Shown in pieces: positions 58,729-64,000 of a DNA stretch of 64,000 bases (position 1 is the stretch's first letter; each line of letters opens with the position of its first letter). A model generated the notes under the pieces. That model was not told the origin of the DNA. It ran no database searches and worked only from the letters and a program-made list of their open reading frames with translations. The position numbers and the translations under genes are program-made. Source of the stretch: Capsicum annuum (taxonomy: Eukaryota; Streptophyta; Magnoliopsida; Solanales; Solanaceae). The stretch lies in contig NC_061114.1 of NCBI RefSeq assembly GCF_002878395.1, positions 147,008,308 to 147,072,307 on the forward strand, read 5' to 3'.

Positions 58729-58959
58729 ATTTTGTACATGTTAGGAAAATATTCTATTTCAAGTTTTAGGGAAAAATACTCATATCAAGGTGTAATACCC
58801 CACAAAATTCTCTCGTAGTCTGAGCCTTAGAGCATGTTCAGTGAAGTGTTAATCCAGCCCTAAAAGGGTAAGAACTGTCTTCCCAAGAGAGAAGTATTTT
58901 GAACCGTGTAGAATTTCCCGAATATCAAATTTTTTCATGTAAAGCATTGAATAAGATTT
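58729..58959 (-). repeat. Right arm of the 231-bp inverted duplication
   Basis: Reverse complement of 57210-57440, same length. It contains the start of a B LTR in its own orientation (TGTAATACCCCACAAAATTC) and a piece of A LTR. Confidence 0.9.
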
Positions 58960-60008
58960 ACCATAAACTATCTTTTATGCTAATGATGAGCCACTGAATA
59001 TACTATTGGTAAGTGAATGTTTATGGTATTGCTTATGATTATGATTTTGCTAAGAAATTATTCTAGAAAACATTCCTATTGATGATATTAGTAATTGGGC
59101 CATTTATTATATGAGACGTCATACTTATCAATTATATGGGAAGTTATGCTATTAATTATGCTTGAAATAGTGTTTCTTGATTATATGATCACTTATGCTA
59201 TTGATTTTACCACTGACTATGATTATGTGGCTACCAATTCGAGTTTAATTATCATGATTATTTTTATATTGATACCCGATATGGCCGGAGGATGATTATG
59301 ACAATATATTAATACCTGTCAAGGTCAGAGGATGATTATAATGATATATTAATATCCAAAAAGTCCAGAGATAATTATAATAATATATTAATACCCGACA
59401 ATGCCAAAGAATGATTATGATGATATACTGATACCCGGTAAGGTGGGGAATGATTATATTAATGTGCCTATGTGTACATCTACTGATTTGAGTCCAGCAA
59501 TGTCCTATTTATGGCTATCATATCATGATTTAGCTCAGTCAACCAATAATGCTTATTGAGTACCTGTTGTTTTGGTACTTATACTACACTTTTGTACCTT
59601 TTTGTTGCAGATTCGAGTACTAGCTATTGTGTTGATCATTGATCGTGTTGTGTTGATTATTTGAAATAGCGTGAACTCTTAGAGTCGAAGTCACCTATTT
59701 CCTTCTATCTTTATATATTCATTCTTTTGTTATCAAGAAAGATCTTATTGACGATTTTAAATCTTTGAGTAGTATTATTAGATGCTCTTGTACGGGCTCT
59801 ACCAGGTTGTGCGGAGGTATCTTTTATTGAATGCTCTATCTATTTAGAACTCTTTACTTATTTATAAGTGTGTTGTCCATTTTCGCATATGATTGGGCAT
59901 TTTCCACCAAGTTATCCTATTGCAATTAGCATTGGGTTATGGTTTGGCTTACCTACTAGTGGGATAGAGTAGGTACCATCATGACTCGTAAATTGGGCCA
60001 TGAAAAAA
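58960..60008 (+). repeat. LTR-like end of element D (5' truncated)
   Basis: An LTR-like, AT-rich sequence with a U5-type block ('ttgagtacctgttgttttgg', 'cacttttgtacc', 'ttgttgcagattcgagtac') and an end next to the primer site at 60010. The TG start is not visible because the rearranged patch cuts it. Short frames inside (for example 59095-59295) show no protein signature. Confidence 0.65.
59274..59465 (+). repeat. 40-bp tandem repeat, about 5 units, in LTR D
   Basis: Units such as 'acccgatatggccggaggat' followed by 'gattatgacaatatattaat', with spacing 38-40 bp and increasing divergence in later units. Confidence 0.88.
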
Positions 60009-60009
60009 T

Positions 60010-60021
60010 TAGTATCAGAGC
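60010..60021 (+). other. Primer binding site of element D
   Basis: TAGTATCAGAGC, iMet type with one G-to-A change, shortly after the LTR end. It is followed by leader sequence. Confidence 0.85.
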
Positions 60022-60258
60022 CTAGTCTACAATGGTATTGTTGGTACAAGAGCAAGTGTCTAGTAGAGTCTTCCAGATCAGAACAATGACATTCGTTTCC
60101 TATCTTCGGGAGACTATGGGACGGTCTTAAGAGTTCTTTACTTCTTTCACTCATATTGTGCTAATAGTCTGAGTTTGTTAATAGAACATTTCTTTTATTT
60201 CACTCTTTCGCAGCCTAGGGATCCTACTCCTATTTGTGGACGACCTAGAGGTCGTGGA
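60022..60258 (+). other. Leader and gag start remnant of element D, cut by element E
   Basis: Leader sequence after the primer site, with an acceptor-like 'cactctttcgcag' ending near 60215. It is followed by 'cctagggatcctactcct', which reads PRDPTPICGRPRGRG in frame, a basic start like those of plant gag proteins. It is interrupted at 60258 by the TG of the next LTR. Confidence 0.55.
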
Positions 60259-61115
60259 TGATCACGATCAACTTACTCCATAATTTATGGACAAGGTGAT
60301 CATTGTCAAATATAATAATGTAACTTGAGTTGGGGTTGAATCCTCGAGGAGCGGAATTAGTATTAAAATCCTATGGGTAATGAAAGATACTAAAGATATA
60401 CCCATAATGTAAATGAAATGAAAGATATAAATTAAAATTAGTGGGTATGGTTTGGAAGGTTGTTTTAAAAAAATCTACTCATACATAAATTAAAATTGGA
60501 GGGTATGGTTTGGAAGGTTGTTTTAAAAAATCTACTCAAACTACCAATTAAGAGAAACAAATGTAGATAATATTCCAATAGGAGAAGAATCTTGGAATAA
60601 TGTTTTCTTAGGGGAAAATAATGCAAGGGTTCAGGATAATCAAATGCAAATTCTAGTTAATGACAATATGGGTAGGCTAGGTTAGGGGTTTTGATGCTAT
60701 TTTTTCAACTTAACACCAAAATTATCACCCATGGATCCTTTTGGATACCTCATAGGTATGGAAACAAATCCACCCAAAACCTCAATTAGGCATCCCAATT
60801 TGTAGGAAAATGCCCAAGACATAGTAAATTCACAATCCATCCTTTTTTCTAAGACAATGTAAAGGAATGAGCTAACATCTAACTATTGTTCAAAAATACC
60901 TTGTCACCCATATCCATTTTTCAAGGATGATATAGGATCTAAAGGCATACTCGTATCCCTCTTTCAAGGATGATGTGAGATTTGGGGAATTAGGAGTTTT
61001 CATCCACAAATTCCCACTTAACAAGCAAGTATTAGTGAAACCCAACATCATTAACCAAGAATCTACACTAATAACCAAAACCCCCACATATTTATGCCCT
61101 ATTTCAACATAACCC
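60259..61115 (+). repeat. Left inverted arm of E
   Basis: Approximate arm. It pairs with 62078-62851, with gaps; similarity is strongest in the outer 55 bases and in 60660-60750. Confidence 0.7.
60427..60544 (+). repeat. About 60-bp tandem duplication in E
   Basis: 'ataaattaaaattrgwgggt' plus 'atggtttggaaggttgtttt' appears twice in direct succession (from 60427 and from 60487), differing by a few bases. Confidence 0.88.
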
Positions 61116-62077
61116 CAAGATAGATGTTTAGATACTCATGAAGTTTAAGGAAAGAAATATATAAAAATGATCAATCAATACTTCTGTTGAAGGGGCAAAG
61201 TAAAGATATTATCAAATCCAACTTCAATTTCAAATAAAATCCTGGGAAAATTAACTACAAGAATCTTGCTCAATTTAGTAGGATTTTACAAAGCCAAAAA
61301 CTTAAATTCTAGTTAGTGATTTCCTAAAAGTGAAAGGGTTTTTCCCTATAGAGAATTGGAACCAGCTGTGAGATATTACATATCTTCCCCTGGGCTATTT
61401 TCCGCGCCTTCGTGATTGATTGCGATTGTGGCTCCCAAGATTGCCACTTTGACTATATCTGAGTCATCATGATTGCGACCTTCAGACTGCAATCGTGGTA
61501 ACTGAGGGTTAGCTCCAACTCATGCTTTTCTAACTTTTGCACTAACTCTTTCCTTTTTGATCTTTTTTCATCTTATTTTACTTATTTTCTTCCTATCACC
61601 TATATACATGCAAAACATGGGAATAAATGTATTCAAATGAAAAATTCATCTCATTAACACCATTTAATCATAGTAGCATGGACGAATTTAGGTGTCATGA
61701 GTGGTAAATTTAATACTCATCAACACCCCTAACTTACATCTTTGCTTGTCCTCAAAGGGCAATTTTATAATTTCACCCAGTCGAACCCAATTCTTTTTAT
61801 AGGCTTAAACCCTTTCTCTTTTGGAGATACACAATTCTAGAGACTTTTATCCTATCCTTAGTTTAGGGTTTCGCATCTTTGGAGCTTGGATCTTAAATTT
61901 GTACTAATTTGAGAAAAGAATCAACTAGAGGAACTCCAAAGTGTAGATTTGGCTTCACCCATTGAAGATTAATTGGATTTTAACGTGTGGTTTTCCCTCT
62001 CTTTATTTTTAATGAATAACTTTGATGGAAATATTGGTATATTTGTGTTTATTATCATTATTATTTTCTATATATAC

Positions 62078-62851
62078 CTATTGGAGTTATGTTTAAGTAG
62101 GGTCCAAGTGTGTGGATATTGATTGTTAGCTCCAATTTGTTGTTAATGTTGATGGGTTTCACAAATATTTGAATGCAAAGTTGGAATTGTTAGTGAGAAC
62201 CTCAATCTCCCCTAAAATTCCCACATCATCCTTGAAATAGGTATGTAGGTAACTTAAACATTTGTTAACAATAATGTAGACAGTAGTTATTCCCATTTTG
62301 TTATCTTAGAATAAGGATAAAATGTTGAATTTCTATCTCTGGAATATTATCCTAGAAATAGGGATGTCAAATTGAGTTTTTGGGGATGATTAGAATGTCA
62401 AGACCCATGAGGTATTCAAAAGAATCCAAGGGTGATATTTTGGTGTTTTGTTGAAAGATTTAACACCAAAACTCTGAACCTAGCATACCCACTCACACAT
62501 TAATTAAAATTTGATGCAATCTTTCATATATCCGCACACACTAATGTGCTCCTAGGAAATGATAATCCCAAGATCTGATCTTAATTGATTATATTCTAAT
62601 TATTATTAGTCTTGAATTAGTCCCTTAGAAGTCCAAAAAAATAAAATTGTTTTATACTTGTGAAAACCTTTTAAACATTCCCCCAAACCACTTGTATCCT
62701 GGGTTTGAATCTAACAAGTAACTTCCATTTTGAGCTTACTCATTCCCCACTCACATTATTCCTCGTGTATTTGACCACGACTCAAATTTGGATAAATATA
62801 TTGGCGACGATCACCTTGTACTTAAATTGACGTGTAAGTTGAGCGTTATCA
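62078..62851 (-). repeat. Right inverted arm of E
   Basis: Reverse-complement partner of the left arm. About 0.96 kb of unpaired sequence separates the two. Confidence 0.7.
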
Positions 62852-62855
62852 AAGA

Positions 62856-62873
62856 TAGCGTCATTGCAAGGGA
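62856..62873 (+). other. Primer-site-like motif after E
   Basis: TAGCGTCATTGCAAGGGA matches 13 of 18 positions of TGGCGCCGTTGCCGGGGA, the primer site common in Athila/Tat-type plant elements. Four of the five differences are transitions. This supports an LTR interpretation of E. Confidence 0.6.
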
Positions 62874-63007
62874 AAAATTTGGCGAATTGAGTTAGTTTGA
62901 AATTTTAGTGTACTTACTAAATCCAAAATTTTAAATATTTGCTTGTGATTTTCTTTTGTTCCTTGTGTTAGGTAGATTTTTATTTTTGTTTTTGTTTACT
63001 TTACTCC

Positions 63008-64000
63008 ATGGCATCTTGGGATAAATATAATTTTGGTAGTTGGAAATCCTATCTTGATAATCCATGTCCATATTGTGATGGACCCTACTTTTATAGAGAT
63101 TGTATATATGCTCCTCGGAAGAGATGGAAGCACCATCTCGATCATATTAGAAGTATGGTTTTTCTTTATGTGGTGGTCCCGATGGACACTAAAGTGATTG
63201 TCCAAATTATCCCTCCCCTTATTATGCTAACCCAATTACTAGTTTTTCTAATGAGTTTGGTAGGTATAATGATGTGATAAGGGAAGCACAACATATTGGA
63301 TCCAATAGTTTTGAAGAAAAACTTTAAACTCTTTTGGATTGGGTAACTATAATAGGGGAAAAGATGCTCAACATACATCAATCCAATGAGTCATTTGGAA
63401 GGGAGATTACCAAGATAGAGAAAATGGGAAAAGAAACAATTCCTATAAATACCATCACCTTGCCCACTTCCTAAGAGGAGGTTCATCAAGCAGAGAAACC
63501 AAGCTATGTTGTCAATGATGAGCTTGGTAGTGAAGAGTCCTCGGTGAATTCCCAACCAACCAAACCAAATGTTGTTAAACATGTTGAAGTTAAGGAAATG
63601 GTGCTAGAGTCAAAAGAAAAAACCAAGACAATATCTTATGATGACTCTACTCCATTTCGGGGCGAAGATGCTAATGAGGAGAAACTCCAGAACTAAGAAA
63701 TAGACCTCATTCAAACTATTATTTGACATTGTGCTTAGAGGATATGATGAAAGTCCATCTACCTAAGCAAATAGAGAATCATGGGGAGAAGGAGCACCAC
63801 CCCTACAGTTTAGAGTTTGATATTCCAAAAGAGCATATGGGAGACCTACAATTAAAGTCCAAGGAGCACAACTTTCGATGTTCAGCTAGTGGCTTATTGA
63901 TTTTCCCACCATTACCCAAGGAGGTAAACTAAAAATTTGATGTAAAATTGGGTAAAAGATTCAAGTTTTCAAAGTGGTGCAATCGAACATGCATCACTGC
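63008..64000 (+). pseudogene. Decayed N-terminal zinc-knuckle reading frame of element E (runs off window)
   Basis: The ATG at 63008 gives 'MASWDKYNFGSWKSYLDNPC' and 'CPYCDGPYFYRDC', a CCHC-like knuckle with Tyr at the His position. A frameshift near 63160 leads to a second knuckle-like stretch 'CGGPDGH-stop-SDCPNYP' (from 63169). Further on, readable pieces include 'DWVTIIGEKMLNIHQSNESF', 'EVHQAEKPSYVVNDELGSEE' and 'HHPYSLEFDIPKEHMGDLQL', interrupted by stops near 63327, 63472, 63696 and 63928. Two tandem knuckles at the very N-terminus are not the usual gag layout. I do not recognise a named family; it may be gag or an accessory frame of an Athila/Tat-like or non-autonomous element. Confidence 0.55.

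Larger units (their letters stand above)
60259..62851 (+). repeat. LTR-like sequence E with long inverted arms
   Basis: It starts TGATCACGATCAACTTAC and ends GTAAGTTGAGCGTTATCA, which are reverse complements with few mismatches; TG...CA ends and a downstream primer-like site fit an LTR. The inverted similarity is not confined to the tips: blocks at 60660-60750 match the reverse complement of 62400-62490, and 60950-61050 match the reverse complement of 62135-62235. The 'aacacccctaacttacatc' and 'tttgcttgtcctcaaa' motifs near 61730 are seen in the middle. Alternative: a foldback-type DNA element next to an unrelated gag. Confidence 0.65.

Noticed and set aside
59095..59295. 66-residue hydrophobic frame, possibly a membrane protein
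   Set aside because: AT-rich LTR D sequence running into 40-bp tandem repeats; the hydrophobicity follows from base composition.
60427..60544. Tandem duplication as a pair of element ends
   Set aside because: The copies are direct and adjacent, inside LTR-like E, so a local duplication is the simpler reading.
1..64000. Host protein-coding genes, tRNA or rRNA genes
   Set aside because: All frames of useful length either match retroelement domains or fall inside LTRs; no structural RNA signature was seen.

Overview
The window is plant heterochromatin made of LTR retrotransposons nested in one another. I found no host gene, tRNA, rRNA or CRISPR array. AT-rich DNA, tRNA-iMet primer sites, chromodomain-bearing Ty3/Gypsy polyproteins and very long LTRs point to a dicot chromovirus-rich genome. 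The sequence style suggests Solanaceae (tomato, potato or pepper type), but that is recognition and not proof.

Layout. 1-645 is the 3' part of an LTR related to family A below. 646-944 is unassigned. 945-3011 is a broken minus-strand Ty3/Gypsy element (C): truncated RT, protease, gag, primer site and the start of its LTR. The C LTR is interrupted at 3011 and resumes at 58286. Between these points lies a 55.3-kb plus-strand block (3012-58285) flanked by near-identical 5-bp target duplications (ATAAA/ATAAG). The block is a tandem array of family A, a Tekay/Del-like chromovirus: LTR1 (3012-10246), internal 1 (10247-15309), LTR2 (15310-21547), internal 2 (21548-26481), LTR3 (26482-32733), internal 3 (32734-37790), LTR4 (37791-43977), internal 4 (43978-46652, with a large deletion) and LTR5 (46653-58285). 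Every internal region carries many stops and frameshifts, several of them shared between copies.

Each family-A LTR holds, at the same site, a minus-strand insertion of a second related family (B), normally with a CCTTG duplication on each side. In LTR1-LTR4 it is a solo B LTR of about 3.5 kb. In LTR5 it is a complete B element (48421-57378) with two LTRs, primer site, polypurine tract and gag, but no protease, RT or integrase. LTR1 is a hybrid that also keeps an unoccupied copy of the insertion site (about 4820).

Right of the array, 58286-58504 is the rest of the C LTR. 58505-58959 is a rearranged patch that includes a 231-bp inverted copy of 57210-57440. 58960-60258 is the LTR end, primer site and leader of another element (D). 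60259-62851 is an LTR-like sequence (E) whose two ends form long imperfect inverted arms, followed by a primer-site-like motif and a decayed zinc-knuckle reading frame that runs to the window end.

Inferred history: C inserted, then A inserted into the C LTR, then B inserted antisense into one A LTR. The A unit then multiplied in place by unequal LTR-LTR exchange, followed by deletions, gene conversion and decay that looks like cytosine deamination. Nothing here looks able to transpose by itself.
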